Part shown: in pieces, positions 15,729 through 22,568 of the stretch
How positions within the stretch are numbered: the stretch's first letter is position 1
How the letters are laid out: every line of letters begins with the position of its first letter
Source of the DNA: Collinsella sp.
GTDB taxonomy: Bacteria; Actinomycetota; Coriobacteriia; Coriobacteriales; Coriobacteriaceae
Direction: 5' to 3'
NCBI GenBank assembly: GCA_018373675.1
Contig: JAHAGQ010000025.1
Span: 1 to 31,554 of the forward strand
DNA: 31,554 bases
Position numbers and translations under genes: made by a program
Notes under the pieces: model-generated
What the model saw: the letters and a program-made list of their open reading frames with translations, nothing else
What the model was told of the DNA's origin: nothing
Databases searched by the model: none

Positions 15729-16736
15729 ATGATAGAACGGTACTACCCCTGGCTTCTGTTGCTGCTGGGCGTGGATTGCTTTTGCGCTGTCATTCTTTGG
15801 ATTTCTGACATTCAGGTATTTCAAACCTTGATCGGGTTAGTAGTTCTGACGAGCATCCTTTTGTTTTCAGCGATTCTGTTTGTACTAAACAAGAGGGAGA
15901 ACACCCACATGGAACTGTTCCGAGATTTCCTCAGTGATCCTACCATCTGCAATGAAGAACGGCTGCTCAGTGCCATTAGTCAGAAAGAAGGAGAATCTGT
16001 CCGATTTTTGGCTTCGGTTTTACGGGAATACAAAAACGAGAGTAACAATATGGCGGATGCCCTACGGGACTATGAAGAATACGTGGAGGGCTGGGCACAT
16101 GAAGCGAAAACGCCCCTATCGTTGCTGACCATGCTCTTGGATAACCGGAACGATGAAATCTCTCCTTCCCTGCAAGCAAAGCTGGATTATGTCCGCAGTC
16201 AGCTTCAGGAGGATGTCACGCAGATGCTGTACTATGCCCGGTTGAAGAGCAGTACAAAGGATTACCGATTTGAGGATGTCAATTTGAATGACTGCTTGGG
16301 TGAAGTTCTGGAGGACTATGCCCCACTTCTTGAAGAGAAGCATTTTGTCATTCTCAACAAACTGCAATCTGAAACAGTCTATACAGACCGTAGAGGACTT
16401 CAGTTTATGTTGGGACAAATCGTTAGCAATGCCATCAAATATAGCAGCGATAGTCCCATGCTTACAATTTCCGTGATACATTCGGAGACTGCAGATATCC
16501 TTTCTGTTGAAGATAACGGCATTGGCGTAAAAAAATATAATCTGCCGTACATTTTTCAAAAGGGCTTTACCGGGGATTCTACTGACAGCAGAAAGAAGGC
16601 TACCGGTATGGGACTTTACCTGGTTAAGAAGATGGCCGACGATCTAAATCTTCATCTGGAAGCAGCTTCCCAGTGGGGAAAGAGCTTCAAGATTGTCATC
16701 TTCTTTCCTAAATTGAGATCCAACGGAGGGAAATAA
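15729..16736 (+). CDS. intramembrane-sensing histidine kinase (BceS-like)
   Basis: A kinase of 335 aa with two N-terminal helices (about 8-27 and 33-53) joined by a very short loop and no extracellular sensor. That is the BceS layout, in which the transporter does the sensing. Phosphoacceptor His124 lies in GWAHEAKTPLSLL, the N box is SNAIKYSS, the D box is VEDNGIGV, and the G box is GMGLYLVKK. The catalytic domain looks intact. The oddity is the start: the coupled ATG at 15711 is cut by TGA, so translation must restart at ATG 15729, which has no clear ribosome binding site. The stop lies 49 nt before the convergent DUF6061-type gene. Confidence 0.88.
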   Translation: MIERYYPWLLLLLGVDCFCAVILWISDIQVFQTLIGLVVLTSILLFSAILFVLNKRENTHMELFRDFLSDPTICNEERLLSAISQKEGESVRFLASVLREYKNESNNMADALRDYEEYVEGWAHEAKTPLSLLTMLLDNRNDEISPSLQAKLDYVRSQLQEDVTQMLYYARLKSSTKDYRFEDVNLNDCLGEVLEDYAPLLEEKHFVILNKLQSETVYTDRRGLQFMLGQIVSNAIKYSSDSPMLTISVIHSETADILSVEDNGIGVKKYNLPYIFQKGFTGDSTDSRKKATGMGLYLVKKMADDLNLHLEAASQWGKSFKIVIFFPKLRSNGGK

Positions 16737-16744
16737 TATAAACA

Positions 16745-16776
16745 GAAAAACGCCCGCAGGATTTTCTCCTGCGGGC
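16745..16776 (-). terminator. terminator of the DUF6061-type gene
   Basis: GCCCGCAGGA and TCCTGCGGGC form a perfect 10-bp stem around TTTTC (16752-16776). Read on the minus strand it is followed by a T-tract (AAAAA at 16746-16750 on plus). On the plus strand no T-tract follows, though it may still slow the kinase transcript. Confidence 0.85.
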
Positions 16777-16785
16777 AGCGTGTTG

Positions 16786-17034
16786 TCAGCTATCCCAAGG
16801 CTTGTATTCTGTTACAGTTTTCAAATAGGTTTCGGGATCGCCGTTCAAGATAAGGTCTGCATACTCCAAAGGAGCGTTGTAGATCAAATAATCCAGCTCT
16901 GACCGCTGATACATATTGTCAGCAATCTCGTTCTCAACGACGATAGTGTCAATCGCAATCATACTGCCGTCGCTGAATTTCACTTCCACACAGCAATTAT
17001 CCATATTGTAGGCACAAGATATTAAGGTTTTCAT
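16786..17034 (-). CDS. small conserved protein of clostridial mobile elements (DUF6061-like)
   Basis: An 82-aa acidic soluble protein of unknown function. The pattern MDNCCVEVKFSDGSMIAID, then ADNMYQRSELDYLIYN and ADLILNGDPETYL, matches a family I recall from Clostridia, often near mobile elements; the family name is given from memory. GGAGGA lies 6 nt before ATG. It is convergent with the kinase and ends at its own terminator. Codon use is Firmicutes-like, so it belongs to the island rather than to the chromosome. Confidence 0.75.
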   Translation of the reverse strand: MKTLISCAYNMDNCCVEVKFSDGSMIAIDTIVVENEIADNMYQRSELDYLIYNAPLEYADLILNGDPETYLKTVTEYKPWDS

Positions 17035-17067
17035 GGTATGTCCTCCATAATTCGTAATATAAAGCGA

Positions 17068-17107
17068 AAATCCCGTCTGACTTTCTGTTAGAAATCAGAC
17101 GGGATTT
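17068..17107. terminator. 13-bp perfect stem near the right end of the island
   Basis: AAATCCCGTCTGA (17068-17080) pairs perfectly with TCAGACGGGATTT (17095-17107). On the minus strand it ends in TTTTC and sits in the leader of the DUF6061-type gene, so it could be an attenuator or the terminator of a gene formerly to its right. Confidence 0.6.
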
Positions 17108-17135
17108 GTCCGTATGCACCCCGGAAACCGTCAGC

Positions 17136-17173
17136 TAACAGTTGATAAGTAAATTAGTTCCTTATCACTGTTA
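17136..17173. other. imperfect inverted repeat at the right island junction
   Basis: TAACAGTTGATAAG (17136-17149) and CTTATCACTGTTA (17161-17173) are reverse complements apart from one extra T. They are separated by the 11-nt spacer TAAATTAGTTC. The arrangement resembles recombinase core sites and lies exactly where native coding sequence resumes. No clear copy is found at the left junction. Confidence 0.45.
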
Positions 17174-17783
17174 AGCCAAGCCCTCCTTCGCTTTTGGGCA
17201 GCGTTAACATCATGACAAAGGCTGTTTCCATAGGAGACCGGCATCCGTCGCGCACACATTGGATCGCCTTTCGGGCAAGGGCCAGACCGTCGCATCTGGT
17301 AATGGAATTAAAGAACTGCTTTAACCTCTCGGTCGAGGTGAGCGCGAAACGCTCGGTATAGGAGGTGGAAGAGTCGGTTCCAAGGGAATAAGCGCCGCAC
17401 AGTTCAAAGTAGTACTCCACTAGTTCGCGAAAAGAAAGATAGGTGGCGGCCTGAAGTGCGCAAAGCTCAACGCCAACAATGAAGATGCCATCTTTGAGCT
17501 CTATAAAGCGTGAGTTCGAGAATCGTTTTGAAGAAACGTGGCATTGACAGTTCATTGCATAGCGCGCATTCCTGCGATCAAACACCATCACCTCGAGGGA
17601 ATCATTTGTGTCGAGGGAAACATCATGTTTGGTGAGCCATTCTGCGGCTGCGTCAAGGAACGTTCCGGTGGGACATGATCCGTAAATCGCGGCAGGGCTA
17701 CAGGACTCGATGCCTTTCGCAGACACCGAATGCGCGGCCTGGTAGACCGCTTTTGCAGTGGTATGTGACAATACGATACTCAT
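17154..17783 (-). pseudogene. N-terminal half of the split nuclease-like chromosomal gene
   Basis: A frame of 209 codons, of which about 200 look native. It starts MSIVLSHTTAKAVYQAAH and continues through FRELVEYYFELCGAYSLG to RDGCRSPMETAFVMMLTLPK and SEGGLGL. The pattern 'SPMET, LP, GGLGL' immediately precedes the nuclease-like half in related Coriobacteriia proteins (from memory). That half is found at 10827-11405 on the same strand, beyond the island. The last codons before the stop (about TVIRN) may come from the junction. Joined, the halves would give a protein near 390-400 aa. The start has a poor ribosome binding site. A truncated product could be made, but would lack the nuclease-like part. 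Confidence 0.8.
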
Positions 17784-18134
17784 GATATATATCGTGTCAG
17801 CTAATGCCGTGTTGACGGCGCTGAGTGGAAAAGCCGTTTTAGAGGTCTAACCAAATGCTGTCCAAAAGCTTGACGCAATTATGAGTTGGTATGCCCTAAA
17901 TAAAAGTTTTCGCAGCTTAGCTATAGCATATAAATACTCAATTGCCGCACATTTGATATCGACGCATCACCATCCGACAACGAATTACGTGTCGGGAATT
18001 GGCCGAAATCGTTCGCAATGAGTGTTCAGAATTTGTGATGGCAAATCTATCTGTGGAACGTAGGGCGGCCCCACTGCGGGGTTTCCCGCTGCGAGACCGC
18101 TCGTGATCTACGCCGGGGTTTGTCGCAGGCGTTT
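17784..18134. other. gene-free region
   Basis: This 351-bp stretch separates the split gene from the exonuclease gene. I see no open frame with coding character and no tRNA. It should contain the promoter of the minus-strand split gene, in the A/T-rich part 17784-17960. A small stem, CCGACA...TGTCGG, lies near 17970-17995. GC-rich sequence at 18060-18130 can fold weakly but has no terminator T-tract. Confidence 0.6.
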
Positions 18135-19103
18135 CTACTTGGCGAATAGGTTCTTGAGGTTGAACTCGGCTTGGACGGTGCGGAGCATGAGGTCGGTGTC
18201 GTCGAGGCCCAGATGCTGCTCGTTGGCGTCGGCGGCGAGGGTTCCACGGCGGCGCGCCCAGTTCTCGAGCGCGGCGGGCGCGGATTCGCGGGGGAGCGAG
18301 CGGACGTCGGCATCCAGGCTGCGGCAGATCTGGCGCGAGTCGATGACGATGACCTTGCCGGCGCGGCGTGCCTCGGCGTAACCGTCCAGGTGGATCTTGA
18401 ACCAACTGTCCTCAAAGGCGGCGTTGTGCGCCATGTACGGGTACTTCTTCATAAGCTTGAGCAGCTGCTTCTGCAGTTCCTTGTTCTCGCGGAACGGCTT
18501 TTTGCCGTCGATGTCGTCCCAGGTGATGTGGTGGATATTCGACAACGGCACATCCTCGCCGCGGTAGATATCGGGCAGGCCGCAGTAGTGTGCCTCGGCG
18601 TCGTGCGGGACGGCGTCGCTGGTGAGCTCCATGATTTCCCAACCCACATTGATGATATAACCGCGCTCGGGTGCACGGCCGGTGGTCTCGATGTCGATAC
18701 CGAGCACGGTGCCCTGGATGGGCTTGCGGGCGTAGGCCACGCCGAGCGCGTCGCGGTCGCCGCGGATCTCGCGCATGACCGACGCGGCGGTGCGCTTTTG
18801 CATCTTACCGATGGCGGCGCAGGTGTCGGCATCGGACAGGCCGCGCGAAAGCGTCGCGGGCGTCACGTTGCGCAGGCGCGCCTCGCCAATCTGGTCGCAC
18901 AGGTCGCGGTTGCGGTCAGCCAGGTCGCGCACGGTGGCAAAGTCGAAGCTGGGGTCGCCCTCGGCGGTAAAGTACTCGGTTTCGAGCACCTTAAGGGCCT
19001 CCTCGCCCTTCTGGCGCTCGGACTCCATGGCGCCGTGATCGCCATAGATAAACATGGGGATAAACGGCTGACGCTCGTATTCGAGTGCTTGTGAAACGTT
19101 CAT
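18135..19103 (-). CDS. DnaQ-like DEDDh 3'-5' exonuclease domain protein
   Basis: A 322-aa protein. The C-terminal two-thirds carries the DEDDh exonuclease motifs: ExoI GIDIETTG (Asp137, Glu139), ExoII AHNAAFEDSW, and ExoIII with HLGLDDTDLM. This domain removes nucleotides from DNA or RNA 3' ends, as in the Pol III epsilon subunit, RNase T and relatives. The first ~130 residues form a charged alpha-helical region with no family I recognise. GGAGCAG lies 6 nt before ATG 19103. It is single, divergent from the permease. Whether it proofreads, repairs DNA or processes RNA cannot be told. Confidence 0.82.
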   Translation of the reverse strand: MNVSQALEYERQPFIPMFIYGDHGAMESERQKGEEALKVLETEYFTAEGDPSFDFATVRDLADRNRDLCDQIGEARLRNVTPATLSRGLSDADTCAAIGKMQKRTAASVMREIRGDRDALGVAYARKPIQGTVLGIDIETTGRAPERGYIINVGWEIMELTSDAVPHDAEAHYCGLPDIYRGEDVPLSNIHHITWDDIDGKKPFRENKELQKQLLKLMKKYPYMAHNAAFEDSWFKIHLDGYAEARRAGKVIVIDSRQICRSLDADVRSLPRESAPAALENWARRRGTLAADANEQHLGLDDTDLMLRTVQAEFNLKNLFAK

Positions 19104-19172
19104 ATAACTGCTCCTTGGACGGGCCGCACCGCGCGGCTCGGGTTCATTGAGATGTGGCGAGATGATAGTTTA

Positions 19173-19243
19173 CCATGGGCAACTATTGGCATCGCGCCTA
19201 GGACAACTACAATACCCTAGTTGACCGCTAGGACTTTTACAAT
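19173..19243 (+). promoter_or_regulatory. candidate regulatory repeats upstream of the metal-exporter-like permease
   Basis: Two direct repeats, CTAGGACAACTACAAT (19198-19213) and CTAGGACTTTTACAAT (19228-19243), lie 32-77 nt before the permease start. Just upstream, CATGGGCAACTATTGG (19174-19189) closely matches CATGGGCAACTTTTGC (6961-6976) before the DtxR-family gene. A shared metal regulator is possible but unproven. Confidence 0.4.
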
Positions 19244-19275
19244 GCTGCCGAAAGACATGAAAGGTTCCATCCGTC

Positions 19276-20328
19276 ATGGATTTGCTGATTGATATTCTGC
19301 TCGACGCCGGCAAGGACACGCTCTCGCTGGCGCCGTTTTTGTTGGTGACGTATCTTGCTCTCGAGACACTTGAGCACGTTGCGGGCGACCGCGTCAACGG
19401 CGCTATCAAGCGCGCCGGCGCTGCGGGTCCTGTGGCTGGCTCGCTGCTGGGCATTGTGCCGCAGTGCGGATTTTCGGCCATGGCAGCAACGCTGTACGCC
19501 GGCCGTGTCGTGACGCTGGGCACGCTGGTCGCCGTGTTCCTCTCGACCTCCGATGAGATGCTGCCGCTGTTGCTCGCCGAGCAGGTGCCCGTGCAGACCA
19601 TGGCGATGCTTTTGGCTTCGAAGGCACTGATCGCGCTGGTCACGGGCTTTATCGTGGACGCGGCTATCCGCGGCCTTCGTCGTAATGCCCGCGCGCATGC
19701 GGCGATTCGCCGTACCGTGCTGGGGACCGCTGCCAATCCGGCTCATGTGAACTGCGCGCACGACGACCATACCGGGGGCGACATCATTGATGAAGTGGCC
19801 GAGGCGGGCGTGAGCGCCGACCACATCCACGAGTTGTGCGAGCGCGACCATTGCGGTTGCGATGATGATGAAGATGAACACGAGCGCGACCACGGACACA
19901 GCCACGACCACGGTCACTCCCACGAAGGTGCGCCCGTCCTGTCGATTATCCGCAGCGCGATCTCGCACACCGTGCAGGTTTCGGTTTTTATTTTCCTGGT
20001 GACGCTGATTCTAGTTGCCGTGCTCGAGACCTTCGGAGAGTCCGCGATCGAGCAGTTCCTGCGTGGCAACGAGACACTCGCCGTCTTGGGCTCGGCACTC
20101 GTCGGCCTGATCCCCAACTGCTCGGCCAGCGTGGTCATTACGCAGCTGTACCTGGAGGGCGCGCTACAGCTGGCGCCGATGCTCGCCGGCACGCTCATTT
20201 CCGCCGGCGTGGGCTATCTTGTCCTGTTCCGCACCAACCGCAGCGCTCGTGAAAACGCCGTGTTCCTGGTCATGATGTACGTCATCGGCGCCGGCTGGGG
20301 CCTTATCCTATCCGCCTTCGGCCTCTAA
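19276..20328 (+). CDS. putative metal/metalloid exporter permease with a histidine-rich loop
   Basis: A membrane protein of 350 aa built as an inverted duplication. Each half has a helix-breaking motif, GIVPQCGFSA (about 60) and GLIPNCSASV (about 273). This matches the family annotated as putative manganese or arsenic efflux protein (PF11449-type; name from memory). The halves are joined by a cytosolic or external loop (about 150-225) full of His, Asp, Glu and Cys, including HDDHTGGD, ERDHCGCDDDEDEHERDHGH and SHDHGHSH. That loop strongly suggests divalent metal binding. It is divergent from the exonuclease gene and ends at a bidirectional terminator. Mn or Zn efflux is favoured over arsenic, by inference. 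Confidence 0.75.
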   Translation: MDLLIDILLDAGKDTLSLAPFLLVTYLALETLEHVAGDRVNGAIKRAGAAGPVAGSLLGIVPQCGFSAMAATLYAGRVVTLGTLVAVFLSTSDEMLPLLLAEQVPVQTMAMLLASKALIALVTGFIVDAAIRGLRRNARAHAAIRRTVLGTAANPAHVNCAHDDHTGGDIIDEVAEAGVSADHIHELCERDHCGCDDDEDEHERDHGHSHDHGHSHEGAPVLSIIRSAISHTVQVSVFIFLVTLILVAVLETFGESAIEQFLRGNETLAVLGSALVGLIPNCSASVVITQLYLEGALQLAPMLAGTLISAGVGYLVLFRTNRSARENAVFLVMMYVIGAGWGLILSAFGL

Positions 20329-20336
20329 GTAGGCCT

Positions 20337-20412
20337 AAAAAATGGGCTTCAAATAGCCATGCTCGGCGCCTGCGCAATGCGGCGACGCATGGCATTTTGA
20401 AGCCCGTTTTTT
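20337..20412. terminator. bidirectional terminator
   Basis: AAAAAATGGGCTTCAAATAG (with CCATGC) at 20337-20362 pairs with GCATGGCATTTTGAAGCCCG and TTTTTT at 20387-20412. A smaller CGCC/GGCG stem lies in the loop. A/T tracts on both sides let it act on both strands between the convergent permease and UPF0178 genes. Confidence 0.9.
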
Positions 20413-20450
20413 GTTGAGCCATGGATTCCGAGCGCTCACACCGCTCAAAA

Positions 20451-20491
20451 CAAAAAGGTAGATTTCCGGGCATGTCCCGAAAATCTACCTT
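20451..20491 (-). terminator. terminator of the UPF0178-DUF308 operon
   Basis: A 16-bp stem, AAGGTAGATTTCCGGG with CCCGAAAATCTACCTT, has one mismatch and a 5-nt loop. Read on the minus strand it ends in TTTTTG, 2 nt after the UPF0178 stop codon. Confidence 0.9.
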
Positions 20492-20493
20492 GG

Positions 20494-20976
20494 TTAGCGC
20501 AGCAGCTCGGTGAGGTTGCGCTTAAAGCGGGCCCGGTCTTCGCTGGTAAATGCCGCCGGACCGCGAGTGCGACCGCCGGCGCGGCGCACCTTCTTTTCCT
20601 CGTGGCGAATAAACAGTTGCATGTCGATGGTCGCCTTATCGTAGACGCGCCCGCGCACGCCGATGGCGGCGGCATCGCGCCCGAGCACCATGCTCGCCAA
20701 GCCAATGTCCTGCGTCACGACTACGTCGCCCGCCTGCAGGCGTTCGACAATGGCAAAGTCGGCGCTGTCGGCGCCCACGCTCACATCGAGCGTCGTGACC
20801 CAAAATCCGCGTCGCGCATGCTCGACGTCGCGCGGATCGTCGCGGCGAATGTGGCGTTCCAGGTTCTGTGTGCTGTTGCCGGCGATAACGACGGCGACGC
20901 CCGCCCGCCGCGCGCAGTCAATCGACTCGCGCGTGACCGGGCAGGCGTCTGCATCAATAAAGAGCGTTCGCGGCAT
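20494..20976 (-). CDS. UPF0178 (YaiI/YqxD, DUF188) family protein
   Basis: A conserved soluble protein of 160 aa with no established function. The family start TLFIDADACP (residues 4-13) provides the conserved acidic DxD, followed by VIAGNSTQN, WVTTLDVSVGADSADF and VVVTQDIGLASMVL. The fold is PIN/NYN-like, which hints at nucleic-acid processing. Near the C-terminus GRTRGPAAFTSEDRARF is also conserved. Length is normal. The ATG directly follows the stop codon of the DUF308 gene (TAGATG), so the two form an operon. Confidence 0.93.
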   Translation of the reverse strand: MPRTLFIDADACPVTRESIDCARRAGVAVVIAGNSTQNLERHIRRDDPRDVEHARRGFWVTTLDVSVGADSADFAIVERLQAGDVVVTQDIGLASMVLGRDAAAIGVRGRVYDKATIDMQLFIRHEEKKVRRAGGRTRGPAAFTSEDRARFKRNLTELLR

Positions 20977-21579
20977 CTAGTGCACCAGTTTGCCAAATTG
21001 AATAGCGCGAACAATCAGCGTTACGCCAAACACCAGCAGTGCGGCGCCGCTAAAGATGACGAGCATCTTGGCCGACCACAGCGGATAGATAAACACGAAC
21101 ATGCCGGCGATGATGGAGAGCGCGCCGCTCAGGATGGCGAGGGCACGGTTGGACGAAAGCTCGGACTCCAGAATGGACATGACACCTTCGACGATCCAGC
21201 CAAAGCCGGCCACGATAACCACCATCGTAGTGAGCGTCGCGGTCGAGAAGGCCTGGTTGCGCAGGATTATGACGCCGCCCAAGATAATGAGTAGGTTGGA
21301 GATGATGCTCGTCACGCGCCAGCCGGTGGGCAGCAGTGGCTCGAAAACAGCGGTAAACAGCCTGATCGCGGCCGTGATCACAAAGTAGAAGCCCAAGACG
21401 GTCGTTAGGAAGACGAGGGACTTGGCGGGCGCAAACAGCAGTGCGATGCCGGCGACGAGCGCCAAGACGCCCGTGATGGCGTAAATCCAGCGCACGGCCT
21501 TGACGGCCTTGCCTGCCATGCTTTTCTCGTCAAATCCAAACTGGCTCGATTTTTGGTCATCATTCTTAAAGATGCCCAT
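20977..21579 (-). CDS. HdeD/DUF308-family membrane protein
   Basis: A 200-aa membrane protein with about six hydrophobic segments in pairs (30-50, 55-75, 85-105, 112-132, 142-162, 168-190). Gly-rich repeats such as TGVLALVAGIALLFAP, ILGGVIILRN and LSIIAGMFVFIYP are typical of HdeD-like DUF308 proteins. HdeD in enterobacteria is linked to acid stress, but no function is established for actinobacterial members. A soluble, charged N-terminal stretch of about 25 residues precedes the first helix. AAGGAGACAT precedes the start. It is the first gene of the operon with UPF0178. Confidence 0.88.
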   Translation of the reverse strand: MGIFKNDDQKSSQFGFDEKSMAGKAVKAVRWIYAITGVLALVAGIALLFAPAKSLVFLTTVLGFYFVITAAIRLFTAVFEPLLPTGWRVTSIISNLLIILGGVIILRNQAFSTATLTTMVVIVAGFGWIVEGVMSILESELSSNRALAILSGALSIIAGMFVFIYPLWSAKMLVIFSGAALLVFGVTLIVRAIQFGKLVH

Positions 21580-21767
21580 AATGTCTCCTTTCCGTGCGGC
21601 GTAAGCCTTGATCGTTACGACCAGTATCGCCTAAAGGCGCTGACGTATGGGTCGGGGAGGGTGAAACGTAACCCAAAGGCCCCGAATTGTTTCCGTTGTT
21701 CCCCACGTCGCGATTTTCTATTCAACAGGTGTAGAACATTGCGGCCCTGTTCGTTATTGCCTACGTT

Positions 21768-21786
21768 TTAGGTTAGATTTTCCTAA
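21768..21786. promoter_or_regulatory. DtxR/IdeR iron-box-like palindrome
   Basis: TTAGGTTAGATTTTCCTAA matches the 19-bp DtxR/IdeR consensus (TTAGGTTAGGCTAACCTAA) at 15 of 19 positions, including all outer bases. It lies 28 nt upstream of the nitroreductase start, where it would overlap the promoter or early leader. The remainder of 21580-21767 shows no feature. Confidence 0.6.
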
Positions 21787-21814
21787 GAACAATTGCCCGA
21801 AATTGGGGGTCCCT

Positions 21815-22486
21815 ATGAACGAAACAGTTCCCGCGGCGCCGTCTAGCGCGGAGTCGATGGCAAAGCAAGGTTGCGAAAAGCTCGGCCTGGACACGTTTGA
21901 CGCGCTGGTCCGCCGCGCCCGTACGTGCCGTCGCTTTGACGAGTCCATGCGCGTGCCGCGCGAGTTTTTGCTCGAGCTGGCGGAACTGGCGCACCTGGCT
22001 CCCTGCGGCGCCAATGCTCAGCGTCTGCGTTTTCATGTGGTAAGCGGTTCCGAGGACTGCGCTCGCGTGTTTGACGAGCTTGCATGGGCCGGCGCGCTTA
22101 AGGACTGGTCGGGTCCTGCCGAGGGCGAGCGCCCGACCGGCTACATCGCGATTCTTGCTGAGCGCGCCGTTCCGGGCAAGCCAGCCGCTCCCATTACCGA
22201 GGTCGACACGGGCATTGCCGCGCAGACGATGATGCTCGCCGCCCGCAGCGCCACGCCCGAGGTGGCAGCCTGCATGTTCAAGGCCTTTACGCCCCACGCG
22301 ATCGATGCCATGGGGCTCGATAACGACAAGTATGAGCTCAAGCTGATCATGGCGTTTGGCGTTCCGGCCGAGACACAGGTGATCGATGCGATCGATTCCA
22401 ACCCCGACGGCTCCATCAATTATTGGCGCGACGAGGCGCAGGTGCACCACGTACCCAAGCGCTCGCTTGTCGACGTACTGGTGTAG
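21815..22486 (+). CDS. nitroreductase-family flavoprotein
   Basis: A 223-aa FMN-dependent oxidoreductase of the nitroreductase fold. RRARTCRRFDESMRVPREFL is the FMN-phosphate-binding start, LAHLAPCGANAQRLRFHVVS the second FMN contact, and VDTGIAAQTMMLAA the central helix. The usual substrate is a quinone, nitro compound or flavin; it cannot be specified here. The N-terminal ~30 residues are polar and variable. ATG 21815 is chosen because GGGGGT lies 5 nt upstream; an in-frame TTG at 21803 is less likely. The upstream iron box suggests repression when iron is plentiful. Confidence 0.88.
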   Translation: MNETVPAAPSSAESMAKQGCEKLGLDTFDALVRRARTCRRFDESMRVPREFLLELAELAHLAPCGANAQRLRFHVVSGSEDCARVFDELAWAGALKDWSGPAEGERPTGYIAILAERAVPGKPAAPITEVDTGIAAQTMMLAARSATPEVAACMFKAFTPHAIDAMGLDNDKYELKLIMAFGVPAETQVIDAIDSNPDGSINYWRDEAQVHHVPKRSLVDVLV

Positions 22487-22518
22487 TTGAGCGTCACCGC
22501 GGTGTGATCCGGCGGTAA

Positions 22519-22553
22519 ACCACCACAAAGGTACCTGTCCCCTTTGCGGTGGT
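22519..22553. repeat. hairpin between the nitroreductase and phosphatase genes
   Basis: ACCACCACAAAGG (22519-22531) pairs with CCTTTGCGGTGGT (22541-22553) with one mismatch, around TACCTGTCC. No T-tract follows, and the ribosome binding site of the next gene begins 5 nt later. It may be a dispersed intergenic repeat rather than a terminator. Confidence 0.65.
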
Positions 22554-22568
22554 GCGAGGGGAGGACGT

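Larger units (their letters stand above)
11390..17160. mobile_element. horizontally acquired island with BceAB-RS-type genes, inserted in a chromosomal gene
   Basis: Between the two halves of one minus-strand gene, base composition drops visibly and codons change to A/T-rich Firmicutes-like usage. The contents in order are a truncated sigma-like gene, ATPase, permease, response regulator and histidine kinase (all plus), then a DUF6061-type gene (minus). No integrase, transposase, relaxase or insertion-sequence ends are visible, so it is either a cargo fragment, a remnant after deletion, or was mobilised in trans. Boundaries are approximate: left 11385-11415, right 17136-17175. Confidence 0.8.

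Noticed and set aside
11390..17160. Terminal inverted repeats or an insertion sequence at both ends of the island
   Set aside because: No pair of matching ends was found, and there is no transposase gene; only the right edge has a local inverted repeat.
18171..19094. Plus-strand open frame opposite the exonuclease gene
   Set aside because: The composition is shadow-like, and the minus strand has clear exonuclease motifs with a good ribosome binding site.
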